DNA of 50,131 nucleotides from WHTF01 sp964482425 (GTDB taxonomy: Bacteria > Desulfobacterota > Binatia > UBA9968): positions 1-50,131 of the forward strand of contig CAYZXN010000098.1 in the NCBI GenBank assembly GCA_964482425.1, in the 5' to 3' direction. Shown here one piece after another: positions 24,539-32,457 of the stretch. The notes below the pieces were generated by a model that worked only from the letters and a program-made list of their open reading frames with translations, made no database searches and was not told the DNA's origin. The translations under genes and the position numbers were made by a program. Numbering within the stretch: position 1 is the first letter of the stretch; each line of letters starts with the position of its first letter.

Positions 24539-26023
24539 ATGCTCAATCTCGATGAGATCGTCGCCAAGCTAGCAGAGATCGTCGGCGCTCGACGTATCTC
24601 AACCAACCCGATCGATAAGATCAATTATCAGCATACGCTCGCTTATGGCGCTTATCGCGCCTTGCCCGATGTCATCGTGCGGGTGGAATCCGATGAGAAA
24701 GGCAACCATCCGCTCGCGAAGATCCTCCGTTTTGCCAACGAAAACAAAATACCGATCGTCGCCAAAGGCGGCGTCGGCATGGGCATCAGCTCGCCGCTAA
24801 AGGGCGGGATCCTGCTGGACATGCTCGGCATGGATAAAATTTTGGAAGTGAACCCGACGTTGCAATACGTGATCGCCGAGGGCGGCGCCAGCGTTTATGC
24901 GATTCATCACGCCTTGCGCCGGCATGGTCTGATGCTGCCCAATTACGGAACTTATGGTCCGGCGGTGGTCATCGGCGCAATGGTCAATAAGGGGGGCATC
25001 GGCTACGGCATGACGCGCTACGGCTGGATTGCCGATATGGTGCTGGGCTTGGAAGTGATTCTGGCCAACGGCGAGACCATTCGGCTTGGAGCCCTGGCGA
25101 ACCAAGAGACGAGTTTCGGGCCGTTTCAAAAGTGGATCCACCTGCCGGATTTGATGGGCCTCTTCACGTTGGCAGCGGGTTCCATGGGCATGATCAGCAA
25201 AGTCTGCCTGCGCGCCATCGAGGGAAAGCGGGAGTGGCTGCATGATTACTGCTATACCTTTCGGCGCGACCAGCTGCCTCAGGTTCAAGACGCGCTCGTG
25301 GATCTGGTCAAGGGCGAGGTGGTGTACGACATTCATTTCACCGACCGGTGGCAGTATCACTGGTCCATGGAAGAGGGGCTGTACGACAAGAGCAAGATTC
25401 CCGACGATGCGTGGTTCTTTTTAAAGACCGTGCTGATGGCGCGCGATCACGAAGAGCTTGCGTTCAAGGAGAAGAGAGTGCGGCGAGTCTATGAGACTGC
25501 CGGCGGCGTCGATGTGCCGGAGATCGCGGAAAAAGCCATGGGCGCCAAAGCGCAAGAGCACGGGCTGCACGGTTGGCCGGACTACCATGTCATGGGGCCT
25601 GACGGCTGGTGCGGCGTCATCGTGCGTCACAGCGGTATGTTCGCGGTCACGTCCAAGATGTATCCGGTGACCTTCTTGAAAGAGATGTACGACCTCGATG
25701 AGGCGGCCAAAAGAGAGTGCGGGATCTGGGATGCCGAACACTCGCCGCAGCACGATAGCTATGTCACGCGTGATCTGGCCATGAAGGAAGAATATTTCGT
25801 TTTCTACAATCCCTACGACGACGACGACGTGGGCAAGCTGCGCAAATGGATGGCAAGGGTGCAGGAGTTCAGCAACCAGCGCGGCGTGGTGTGGACCGCA
25901 CCCACTTTGGCTACCAAGGGCCCTTTGCCGTACGAGCGGCTGACAAGCTTGTACGATCTGGTCAAAGAGATCAAACGGCAAGTCGACCCAAACAATATCT
26001 TGAATCCGGGCGCAATCTATTAG
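24539..26023 (+). CDS. FAD-linked oxidase (GlcD/vanillyl-alcohol-oxidase-like)
   Basis: A 494-residue flavoprotein of the FAD-binding PCMH type. N-terminal residues LPDVIVRVESDEKG, then IPIVAKGGVGMGISSPLKGGILLDMLGMDKILEVN form the FAD-binding half. It continues with YVIAEGGASVYAIHHALRRHGLMLPNYG and GAMVNKGGIGYGMTRYGWIADMVLGLEVILANGETIRLG. The C-terminus ends VDPNNILNPGAIY, as in GlcD and 4-cresol/vanillyl-alcohol oxidases. Such enzymes oxidise hydroxy acids or para-substituted phenols. The middle domain is rich in Trp and His (WHIH-type and Tyr-rich), which fits an aromatic or phenolic substrate, but this is inference. It precedes the diiron-type gene by 19 nt. Confidence 0.88.
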   Translation: MLNLDEIVAKLAEIVGARRISTNPIDKINYQHTLAYGAYRALPDVIVRVESDEKGNHPLAKILRFANENKIPIVAKGGVGMGISSPLKGGILLDMLGMDKILEVNPTLQYVIAEGGASVYAIHHALRRHGLMLPNYGTYGPAVVIGAMVNKGGIGYGMTRYGWIADMVLGLEVILANGETIRLGALANQETSFGPFQKWIHLPDLMGLFTLAAGSMGMISKVCLRAIEGKREWLHDYCYTFRRDQLPQVQDALVDLVKGEVVYDIHFTDRWQYHWSMEEGLYDKSKIPDDAWFFLKTVLMARDHEELAFKEKRVRRVYETAGGVDVPEIAEKAMGAKAQEHGLHGWPDYHVMGPDGWCGVIVRHSGMFAVTSKMYPVTFLKEMYDLDEAAKRECGIWDAEHSPQHDSYVTRDLAMKEEYFVFYNPYDDDDVGKLRKWMARVQEFSNQRGVVWTAPTLATKGPLPYERLTSLYDLVKEIKRQVDPNNILNPGAIY

Positions 26024-26042
26024 CAGACAAGGGAGAATGGTA

Positions 26043-26840
26043 ATGGCCGGACTAGGAAGCAAAGACTACTCGGGAAAGCGACTGTCGGCCCAGGAAGCCG
26101 ACGCGGTGATCGCCGACTTGAAGAAATGTTTGATGGACCTGGCGGATCGCTGGTTGTTCAAAGGCCGTTTTCACACCGACATGGCCGGCGGCACGCTGCC
26201 CATGGAGGCAATCAAAGTCTTTTGGCAGAACTGGTACGGTTTTGTCGCTGAGATCAATAATTTTCACGGCGTGGCCTATCAACGTCATTTGCCTTTTTTC
26301 AAGCGCCATCCCGAGCTGCAAAAACATTTCGCCAACCACGTCGCCGACGAAATGATCCACCCGAAGCCGCCGGGGCATATCCAAATCGTTCTCGAGCAGG
26401 GCCGACATTTTGGGCTCGCGAACGACGACATGATCGAATACGAGATGCTCGCGGAGTGCCGCGCGTTTCTGGAGTATTATCGCGGCGTGCTTTACGAAGG
26501 CACCATGGTCGAATGGTGGGCGTCGTTCTGCGTCGAAGAAGCGGTGGGTCACTGGGCCAAATTTTTCGGCGGCGCTTTGCGGCAAATCTATAAGATACCG
26601 GAAGAAAAGATCGTCTATTTTCGAATGCATGCCCAAGCCGACCTCGAAGAACACGATGGCGTTATGGCCCACGCAGAGCTCGACTGGACGGTTTTGAAAA
26701 AGATGCTCGAAGAAGGTCGCGCCGATACGCGGCCAGGCTTCAACCTTGAGTATTGCCTGCGCATGGGTACTGCTTACTTTGCCTGGTTCTTCGAGGGCGT
26801 TTACCAGAAGGTTAAGAAGGAAGGGCTGTACCGGTCATAA
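26043..26840 (+). CDS. Haem-oxygenase-like diiron oxidase-type protein (TENA/PqqC fold)
   Basis: A 265-residue all-helical protein. ATG 26043 is used because GGGAG lies 7 nt upstream; ATG 26037 is too close. The sequence has the ligand set of haem-oxygenase-like diiron oxidases (UndA, SznF, BesC, CADD relatives): Glu103-x2-His106 (ADEMIHP), Glu165/Glu166 (CVEEAVGHW) and His196-x3-Asp200-x3-His204 (HAQADLEEH). The spacing resembles UndA, and pure TenA or PqqC would not need these ligands. Such enzymes bind two irons and activate oxygen for N-oxidation, decarboxylation or C-C cleavage. It is 2 nt from the methyltransferase gene and 19 nt from the FAD-linked oxidase. Its substrate is unknown. 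Confidence 0.82.
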   Translation: MAGLGSKDYSGKRLSAQEADAVIADLKKCLMDLADRWLFKGRFHTDMAGGTLPMEAIKVFWQNWYGFVAEINNFHGVAYQRHLPFFKRHPELQKHFANHVADEMIHPKPPGHIQIVLEQGRHFGLANDDMIEYEMLAECRAFLEYYRGVLYEGTMVEWWASFCVEEAVGHWAKFFGGALRQIYKIPEEKIVYFRMHAQADLEEHDGVMAHAELDWTVLKKMLEEGRADTRPGFNLEYCLRMGTAYFAWFFEGVYQKVKKEGLYRS

Positions 26841-26842
26841 TC

Positions 26843-27877
26843 ATGAGCGAGCCGCGCCTGCCACAACACGAACTCTCGCCTCGTCCGTTGATGCGAATCC
26901 TCGGAGACTTCGCCAACAGTCAGATCCTCGACGCAGCCATCGAGTATGACTTCTTCACGCTCATTGCGAAAGGATTTCACACGGCGGCGGAAATCGCCCG
27001 TGAAGCGGCAACCGATGCACGCGCCACACGCATCGTGCTCGATAGCCTGCTTGCGCTGGCGCTGGTCGAAAAACGGCAGGGACGCTATTTTTTAACGCCG
27101 GTGAGCGAAACATTTCTAGTGCGCGGTAAAGCTTCCTATGTGGGCGATTTCCGTCATGTCGCGCTGGCGCTGTGGGATGGAATGGCGAACCTCAAAGAAT
27201 CGCTTAAAACCGGAAAACCGGTGAGCCGCATGGATACCGGCGCGCAGCTTCAGGTCTGGGAGAAGCTCGTCTTGGGCATCATCGTGATCGCCGAACCGGC
27301 CGCCAAAGCCTTATGTGATATTTTCAGTGTCGGCCAACAGCGTAAGGGAATTAGAGTTCTGGATATCGCCGGCGGCTCGAGCATTTTCGGCATGACCATT
27401 CTGTCGCGCGATCCATCGGCGCAAGTGACGCAGCTTGACTGGCCCAACGTCAATGCGGTGGCCAAAAGGCTTAATAAGGAGAGAGGACTCGCAGGCAAGA
27501 TACGCTTTATCGACGGCAACCATCATTCAGCCACCCTTGATACGAACTTTTACGATCTGGTTCTTGTCAGCAATTTTTGCCGCTTCGAGTCTCCGGCGGG
27601 AAACCGGCAGCTGTTCGCCAAGGTCCATAGCGCGCTCAAGCCCGGCGGCTATTTCATCGTCAATGATTTCGTGCCTAACGAGGAACGAACCGAGCCGACG
27701 TTTGCTCTGCGATTTTCGGTTTACACGCTGACGCACACTCCGGAAGGGGAATGCTGGACCCTGTCACAGTATTCCGACTGGTTGAGAGCGGCGCGATTCA
27801 CATCGATAGAAACTCACGGCGACATCCCAGGGACGCTGCCCGGCACGACTCTTATTATTGCGCGAAGGGAAGTTTGA
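26843..27877 (+). CDS. SAM-dependent O-methyltransferase with N-terminal winged-helix dimerisation domain
   Basis: A 344-residue class I methyltransferase. Residues 20-95 form the dimerisation winged helix (QILDAAIEYDFFTLIAKGFHTAAEIAREA, then DSLLALALVEKRQGRYFLTP), as in plant-type and BchU/hydroxyindole O-methyltransferases. The SAM-binding motif I is VLDIAGGSSIFG at 172-183, a variant of the usual DxGGGxG. LDWPNV and the later KPGGYFIVNDFVPNEERTEP complete the fold. The methyl acceptor (a hydroxyl on a ring or a carbon) is not predictable. As last gene of the run, 2 nt after the diiron-type gene, it could tailor the same product. Confidence 0.87.
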   Translation: MSEPRLPQHELSPRPLMRILGDFANSQILDAAIEYDFFTLIAKGFHTAAEIAREAATDARATRIVLDSLLALALVEKRQGRYFLTPVSETFLVRGKASYVGDFRHVALALWDGMANLKESLKTGKPVSRMDTGAQLQVWEKLVLGIIVIAEPAAKALCDIFSVGQQRKGIRVLDIAGGSSIFGMTILSRDPSAQVTQLDWPNVNAVAKRLNKERGLAGKIRFIDGNHHSATLDTNFYDLVLVSNFCRFESPAGNRQLFAKVHSALKPGGYFIVNDFVPNEERTEPTFALRFSVYTLTHTPEGECWTLSQYSDWLRAARFTSIETHGDIPGTLPGTTLIIARREV

Positions 27878-28083
27878 AGCCGTCCTTACTGCCGCCCCTG
27901 CCGTTCTGTACTCAGTTTTCGACAACCCCGTTTACTGCCATAGGATTGCCCGCACTAGGTAAGCGGACAGGCCTAGAATTGGCGATAACGAGGTGCTAAA
28001 CTTTCGGCCGTGTTAACGACCGTCTACACCCTGAGCATCGCCGGCTGCACGCTTTCTCGATAGTTTCCTTTGCCGGGAGACCG
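27878..28083. other. Intergenic region, no feature recognised
   Basis: No gene and no strong hairpin found in this 206-bp gap; a promoter for the DHH-archease pair is expected but I cannot pinpoint it. Confidence 0.35.
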
Positions 28084-29478
28084 ATGCTTTATCTAGCCAT
28101 TTGCGAGGACGACCTTCTGTTTCAATTTATGCGCAACATTGCGCCGGAGCAGGGAGAAGTCCGTTTTTTAGTCGCAGAGGAGAGCGTGGCGCGGAGCCTC
28201 AAACGGCGTGGAACGAAGATCTGGCACGGCGATCTTCTAAAGGAAGAGACTTATAAACAGCTAAAGTTGCACCACGTTGATCAGGCGATCATTTTTCTAC
28301 GCGACGCCGAGACTCAGGAGAGTCTATGCCGCTTGCTGCGAGGCCTCGATAAGGGGCTCGTTATCGTCTCGCTCACTCACGATAAGAACGGCAAAAAGGA
28401 GCCCGACGATCCACTGCTGAAAAGGCTTCAGCTCACCCGTACTTTTGAGGAGTTCTGGGCCGCACATCTTTTGGATACGCTGAACCGGAAAAAGGTGGAA
28501 AACATCCGAGCGCTCCTGGGCGAAGAAAAAGTTCATATTCTCTTGCAGCACGATCCGGATCCGGATGCCATCGGCAGCGCTCTGGCGTTGCGCGAGCTTT
28601 TGGGAAGAAATCGCGCGACCACTCCAATCGTCACTTTCGGAGCGGTAACGCGACCCGAGAATGTCGCCATGATTCGCCTGCTGGATATTCAAATAGAGCG
28701 GATAACGTATGACGATTTGCACAAGGACGGTGCCAAACTTGCGATGGTCGATGTGCAACCGCCTTACTTCGACAAGGCACTGGGAAAAGTCGATTTAGTG
28801 GTCGATCACCATCCCAAAAGAGCGAACTTCAAAGCTCAGTTCACCGATCTGCGGACGCCTTACGGCGCTACGTCGACGATCTTCACCGAGTATCTGCGCG
28901 CTGCCGGCATCGAGCCGTCGCAGCGCTTGGCCACGGCATTGCTTTACGGCATAAAAACCGACACGTTGTTCCTTGAAAGAGGCAGCAATCTCGCCGATCT
29001 GAGCGCTTTTACCTACCTCTATCCGTTTGCCAATAAGGCGATGATCTCGCGCATCGAGCGGCCGGCCCTGCCGCGCGAAGATCTGGAGGCGCTTGGCCGG
29101 GCGCTTAGCCGTTTGCAGTTGCACAACGGCGTGGCCGTCATTCATATGGGGGAAATCAATCGCGAAGACGTAATTTCGCAGATGGCGGAATTTTGCCTGC
29201 AGATCGAAGGCGTCGAATGGGGCGTGGTTTCCGGGCTGGTCAGTGATCGGGTAGTCATTTCCGTGCGCAATGTCGGCTACGTCAAGAGCGCCGGCGAAAT
29301 AATGAAAAAACTCTACGACGACATTGGCAGCGCCGGCGGCCACCGGGCCATGGCCAAAGCGGTCATTCCGCTCGATCGTTTCAAAGAGCGCTTCGGCGAA
29401 GTGAGCGATAAGGTGATCCGGGACGCCATGCTGCCGCTGATCGGCGATCGGGATACCTTGGCCTCGGCACATGGCTGA
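28084..29478 (+). CDS. DHH family phosphoesterase with N-terminal TrkA-N-like domain
   Basis: A 464-residue protein, with GGGAG 5 nt before ATG 28084. Residues 1-110 look like a TrkA-N/RCK-type Rossmann domain without the full NAD glycine motif. Residues of about 150-300 form the DHH domain: LLQHDPDPDAIGSALALRELLG (metal-binding DPDAxGS), MVDVQPPYFD and the DHH motif VVDHHPKR. The C-terminal DHHA1 domain contains GSAGGHRAMAKA. DHH-DHHA1 proteins are nanoRNases, cyclic dinucleotide or 3'-phosphoadenosine phosphatases. It overlaps archease by 8 nt, which suggests work in RNA turnover or repair with the downstream RtcB. Confidence 0.88.
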   Translation: MLYLAICEDDLLFQFMRNIAPEQGEVRFLVAEESVARSLKRRGTKIWHGDLLKEETYKQLKLHHVDQAIIFLRDAETQESLCRLLRGLDKGLVIVSLTHDKNGKKEPDDPLLKRLQLTRTFEEFWAAHLLDTLNRKKVENIRALLGEEKVHILLQHDPDPDAIGSALALRELLGRNRATTPIVTFGAVTRPENVAMIRLLDIQIERITYDDLHKDGAKLAMVDVQPPYFDKALGKVDLVVDHHPKRANFKAQFTDLRTPYGATSTIFTEYLRAAGIEPSQRLATALLYGIKTDTLFLERGSNLADLSAFTYLYPFANKAMISRIERPALPREDLEALGRALSRLQLHNGVAVIHMGEINREDVISQMAEFCLQIEGVEWGVVSGLVSDRVVISVRNVGYVKSAGEIMKKLYDDIGSAGGHRAMAKAVIPLDRFKERFGEVSDKVIRDAMLPLIGDRDTLASAHG

Positions 29479-29899
29479 GCAGCCGGCCAGTTTCAAAGAA
29501 ATCGAGCATACCGCAGATCTGGGCGTTGAAATCACCGCGCCAACGCTTCCGGCTCTATTCGCCGTAGCCGGCGAAGCGCTATTTGCATTGATGGTCGACC
29601 CGCAGTCTATTCAACCACGCGACGAAATAGTTGTCTCTGCCTCCGGTGAGGAACAGGAGGAACTGCTCCACGCCTGGCTGTGCGAGCTGCTGGCGCAGTT
29701 CAATATCGCCGGGTTCATCGCCAGGAGCTGCACAGTGGATCGGCTGAGTGGCGACCGAGTCGAGGGTAGAATTCTCGGAGAAAAACTGGACTTAGGGCGT
29801 CACGGCTATCGCACTGAAATCAAAGGCGTGACGTATCACGATTTTAAACTCTGGCAGGAAGACGGAACGTGGCGTGCTCGGGTGATATTCGATGTGTGA
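29471..29899 (+). CDS. Archease, RtcB activating protein
   Basis: A 142-residue archease. It starts FKEIEHTADLGVEITAPTLPALFAVAGEALFALMVD, which is the family signature with the metal-binding HTAD motif, and ends ALTYHDFKL-like (GVTYHDFKLWQEDGTWRARVIFDV), again conserved. Archease raises turnover of the RNA ligase RtcB and helps its guanylylation. The next gene downstream is rtcB, at a distance of 119 nt; the upstream overlap with the DHH gene suggests one transcript. Confident identification. Confidence 0.95.
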   Translation: MAEQPASFKEIEHTADLGVEITAPTLPALFAVAGEALFALMVDPQSIQPRDEIVVSASGEEQEELLHAWLCELLAQFNIAGFIARSCTVDRLSGDRVEGRILGEKLDLGRHGYRTEIKGVTYHDFKLWQEDGTWRARVIFDV

Positions 29900-30018
29900 C
29901 GGAGCGATAGGCCGTGATCCTTGTGTGATTCATGCCGACCTCTGATGCCACACCAGTCTCGTCGATAGGATCGAGCGCCCTACTGGAGCGTTGCCGATTT
30001 ACTATTTAAGCTGAATCC

Positions 30019-31470
30019 ATGCCGTCAGATCCAATCAAACTCACCCGGCTCGAAGAATATCTCTGGGAAATCCCGCGCGAGGGTGGCATGAGAGTGCCGG
30101 GCCGGATTTATGCCAGCGACAAGTTGATGGCAGGCCTCAAAGAGGACAATAGCCTGAGGCAGGTCATGAACGTCGCGCATCTTCCCGGTATTGTCGGGTA
30201 CTCGCTGGCAATGCCGGATATCCATTGGGGCTACGGCTTTCCCATCGGCGGGGTTGCCGCCGTGGATGACCAGGACGGAGTGATCTCACCCGGAGGTGTC
30301 GGCTACGACATCAATTGAGGCGTTCGCCTGGTGAAGACCAGTCTGGTCTTCGAAGAAGTTAAAGATAGGCTCGGCCGCGTCGTCGATCATCTTTTCTCGC
30401 TCATTCCTGCAGGCGTTGGTTCCGAAGGAGCGATCCCCAAACTTTCCAAAAACGAAGAGAAGCGATTGTTGGACGATGGCGCGCGTTGGGCGATATCGCA
30501 GGGCTACGGTCGACAGGAAGATCTCTTGGTTATGGAAGAAGGGGGAAGGCTTGTAACGGCGGACCCGGAGCTGGTGAGCGACAGAGCTCTGGAACGCGGC
30601 CTCAAACAAGTCGGCACCCTCGGATCGGGAAATCATTTTTTGGAAATCGGCCGGGTCGAAGAAATCTATTTCCCGCAAGCAGCCGGCACAGTGGGCCTAG
30701 TTCCAGATCAGATCGTGATTTTGATTCATACAGGCTCACGCGGCCTGGGCTATCAGGTATGCGAGGATTCCCTAAAAACGATGACTACGGCAATGGCGAA
30801 ATACGGCATCGCATTGCCTGATCGCCAGCTTGCCTGTACGCCGATTCACTCGCCCGAAGGGCAAAAGTACCTAGCTTCCATGGCGGCTGCGGCCAATTAT
30901 GCCTGGGTCAATCGGCAGGTAATCATGAGTCAGGCGGAGAAGGCTTTCATGCAAGCCCTCGATGTCAGCCCCAGAGAGCTGGGCTTCTCGCTGGTCTATG
31001 ATGTTTGCCACAATATCGCCAAGTTCGAACAACACGTAGTCGAAGGTGAGAAACGCCGACTGTGCGTGCATCGCAAAGGCGCCACCCGTGCGTTCGGTCC
31101 TGGCCATGCGCAGATTCCCACGGCGTACCGCGAAATTGGCCAGCCGGTGCTCATTCCCGGCGACATGGGGCGCTATTCCTATCTGCTCGTCGGCACCGAG
31201 ACCGCGATGGAGAAAACTTTCGGCAGCACCTGCCACGGCGCGGGGCGCCTTATGAGCCGGTCGCAGTCCAAAAAACAGAGTCAGAATATCAACATCGATT
31301 TAGAGATGGAGCGCCGCGGCGTGACGGCGCGCTACCAGGGCCGCGGTACCATGGCGGAAGAGATGCCGCACGCGTACAAGGACGTTGCGGATGTCGTCGA
31401 GACCATGGATTTAGCAGGAGTATCGAAACGTGTCGCGCGTTTTCGCCCCGTCGGAGTGATAAAAGGTTGA
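30019..31470 (+). CDS. rtcB: RNA ligase RtcB with in-frame TGA at the metal-binding cysteine (candidate selenoprotein)
   Basis: One frame of 484 codons encodes a full-length RtcB (tRNA-splicing and RNA-repair ligase that joins 2',3'-cyclic phosphate or 3'-phosphate ends to 5'-OH using Mn and GTP). All other active-site motifs are intact: PGGVGYDIN, GSGNHFLE, IHTGSRGLGYQ, HRKGATRAF and the guanylylated His in STCHGAGRLMSR. The only break is TGA at codon 100 (30316-30318), in DIN-stop-GVRL. In the family this position is the Mn-bridging Cys (DINCG, Cys98 of the Pyrococcus protein). The frame continues without shift, so this is either selenocysteine insertion, read-through or a point nonsense mutation. 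The downstream part alone (from GTG 30331) would lack the metal-binding Asp. Expression as two separate chains is unlikely to give an active ligase. Confidence 0.88.
30316..30318 (+). other. In-frame TGA replacing the conserved Cys codon of rtcB (candidate selenocysteine codon)
   Basis: Read in frame: GAC ATC AAT TGA GGC GTT CGC (D-I-N-stop-G-V-R). The family has Cys here. TGC or TGT to TGA is one base change, so both selenocysteine and mutation are possible. TGA is a normal stop elsewhere in the window, so general reassignment is unlikely. Confidence 0.85.
30333..30351 (+). promoter_or_regulatory. SECIS-like hairpin downstream of the rtcB TGA
   Basis: GAAGACCAG at 30333-30341, one T, then its exact complement CTGGTCTTC at 30343-30351. 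Folded with a 5-nt AGUCU loop it has a 7-bp stem, and the loop begins 22 nt after the TGA, in the range known for bacterial SECIS elements. The loop AGUCU resembles the AGGUCU loop of E. coli fdhF. No bulged U is seen. A competing hairpin is CTGGT-GAAG-ACCAG at 30328-30341. Confidence 0.55.
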
Positions 31471-31537
31471 TCTTCCCGATTCGTAGCCGACTGGCGGCTG
31501 CCGCGAGCGACAATCCGCACCAGCTGTTGTGTGTTGC

Positions 31538-31566
31538 TTGACATCTCTCGACCTGGAGCATAAAGG
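31538..31566 (+). promoter_or_regulatory. Candidate sigma-70 promoter upstream of the VOC genes
   Basis: Perfect -35 TTGACA at 31538-31543, with possible -10 boxes CATAAA (31559-31564, 15-nt spacer) or TAAAGG (31561-31566, 17-nt spacer). It gives the VOC pair a promoter independent of rtcB. Confidence 0.4.
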
Positions 31567-31595
31567 GTGGAATCAATTGATCATAGGAGGTTGTG

Positions 31596-31988
31596 ATGCC
31601 AAAAATTCGCCATTTAGCGATCCGCACCGAGGACACGGGAAAACTGGCGTCCTTTTATATGGATGTTTTTGAGATGCAAATGCTCCACAAGGATAAGAAC
31701 GAAGGGGGCGCGATCTATCTCACCGACGGTTATTTTAATCTCGCGATCCTGCCCAACCATGAGCAGCAATCACCCAACGGCCTCTATCACTTCGGCTTTG
31801 AGGTCGAGAACGGCGAAAAGATCGTCGAGAGGCTAAAAAAAATCAACCCCAATAAGCTGCCGAAACAGCGCCCCAACGGGCGGCCCTATGCCGAGACCCG
31901 CGCATCCGACATTGACGGTAACTACTTCGATATATCCGAACACGGTTTCCTCACTGTGGAGCCGGTAGGCGAGAAAAAGCCGAGCTAG
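31596..31988 (+). CDS. VOC (glyoxalase/bleomycin-resistance fold) family protein, copy 1
   Basis: A 130-residue single-domain vicinal-oxygen-chelate protein. AGGAGG at 31585-31590 sits 5 nt before ATG 31596, so the GTG at 31593 is not used. It has two beta-alpha-beta-beta-beta units: HLAIRTEDTGKLASFYMDVFEM with His6, and LYHFGFEV with His65, then DIDGNYFDISEHGF with Glu115. These are the usual metal ligands. VOC enzymes include glyoxalases, extradiol dioxygenases and epimerases, so the reaction cannot be told. A second copy follows 70 nt downstream and is about 90% identical over the first 118 residues. Confidence 0.87.
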   Translation: MPKIRHLAIRTEDTGKLASFYMDVFEMQMLHKDKNEGGAIYLTDGYFNLAILPNHEQQSPNGLYHFGFEVENGEKIVERLKKINPNKLPKQRPNGRPYAETRASDIDGNYFDISEHGFLTVEPVGEKKPS

Positions 31989-32058
31989 ACAGAGCTGCGT
32001 CCAAGCGACCGACCTTGGAGCATGAGCCAAGCGGCGGAAAACAACCAAGGAGGGAACC

Positions 32059-32457
32059 ATGCCGAAACTTAAACATCTCGCGATTCGCACGGAGGATACC
32101 GGGAAACTCGCGTCCTTTTATATGGATGTGTTCGAAATGCAGGTGCTGCACAAGGACAAGAACGAGGGCGGCGCGATCTTTTTGACCGACGGTTACTTCA
32201 ACTTAGCGATTCTGCCCAATCATGAGCAGCAGGCGCCCAACGGTCTCTACCATTTCGGCTTTGAGGTGGAGAGCGGTGAAAAGATTGTCGATCGACTGAA
32301 AAAGGTCAACCCCAACAAACTGCCAAAGCCGCGCCCGAATGGGAGGCCATACGCCGAGACCCGCGGCTCAGACCCTGACGGCAACTTTTTCGACATTTCG
32401 GAACACGGCTTTTCAAATGTGGTTCCGCTGGGCGAGAACAAAGACAGAGTCAGCTAA
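32059..32457 (+). CDS. VOC family protein, copy 2 (tandem duplicate)
   Basis: A 132-residue paralogue of the preceding gene. An AGGAGG-like AAGGAGGG stands just before the ATG. It keeps His6, His65 and Glu115. Direct comparison shows about 12 changes in the first 118 residues, most of them conservative (Ile/Leu, Tyr/Phe, Glu/Asp). The last 12 residues and the spacer have diverged more. A hairpin terminator follows at 32478. Two tandem copies could form a heteromer or simply raise dosage. Confidence in family is high, in function low. Confidence 0.87.
   Translation: MPKLKHLAIRTEDTGKLASFYMDVFEMQVLHKDKNEGGAIFLTDGYFNLAILPNHEQQAPNGLYHFGFEVESGEKIVDRLKKVNPNKLPKPRPNGRPYAETRGSDPDGNFFDISEHGFSNVVPLGENKDRVS

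Noticed and set aside
30316..30318. TGA generally reassigned to an amino acid in this organism
   Set aside because: Many intact genes in the window end at TGA at the expected family length, so TGA is a stop in general.
30331..31470. Separate gene starting at GTG 30331 (379 residues)
   Set aside because: It is the same frame as 30019-30318, separated only by one TGA at the family's conserved Cys. The start would cut the RtcB active site, so I treat both parts as one gene.
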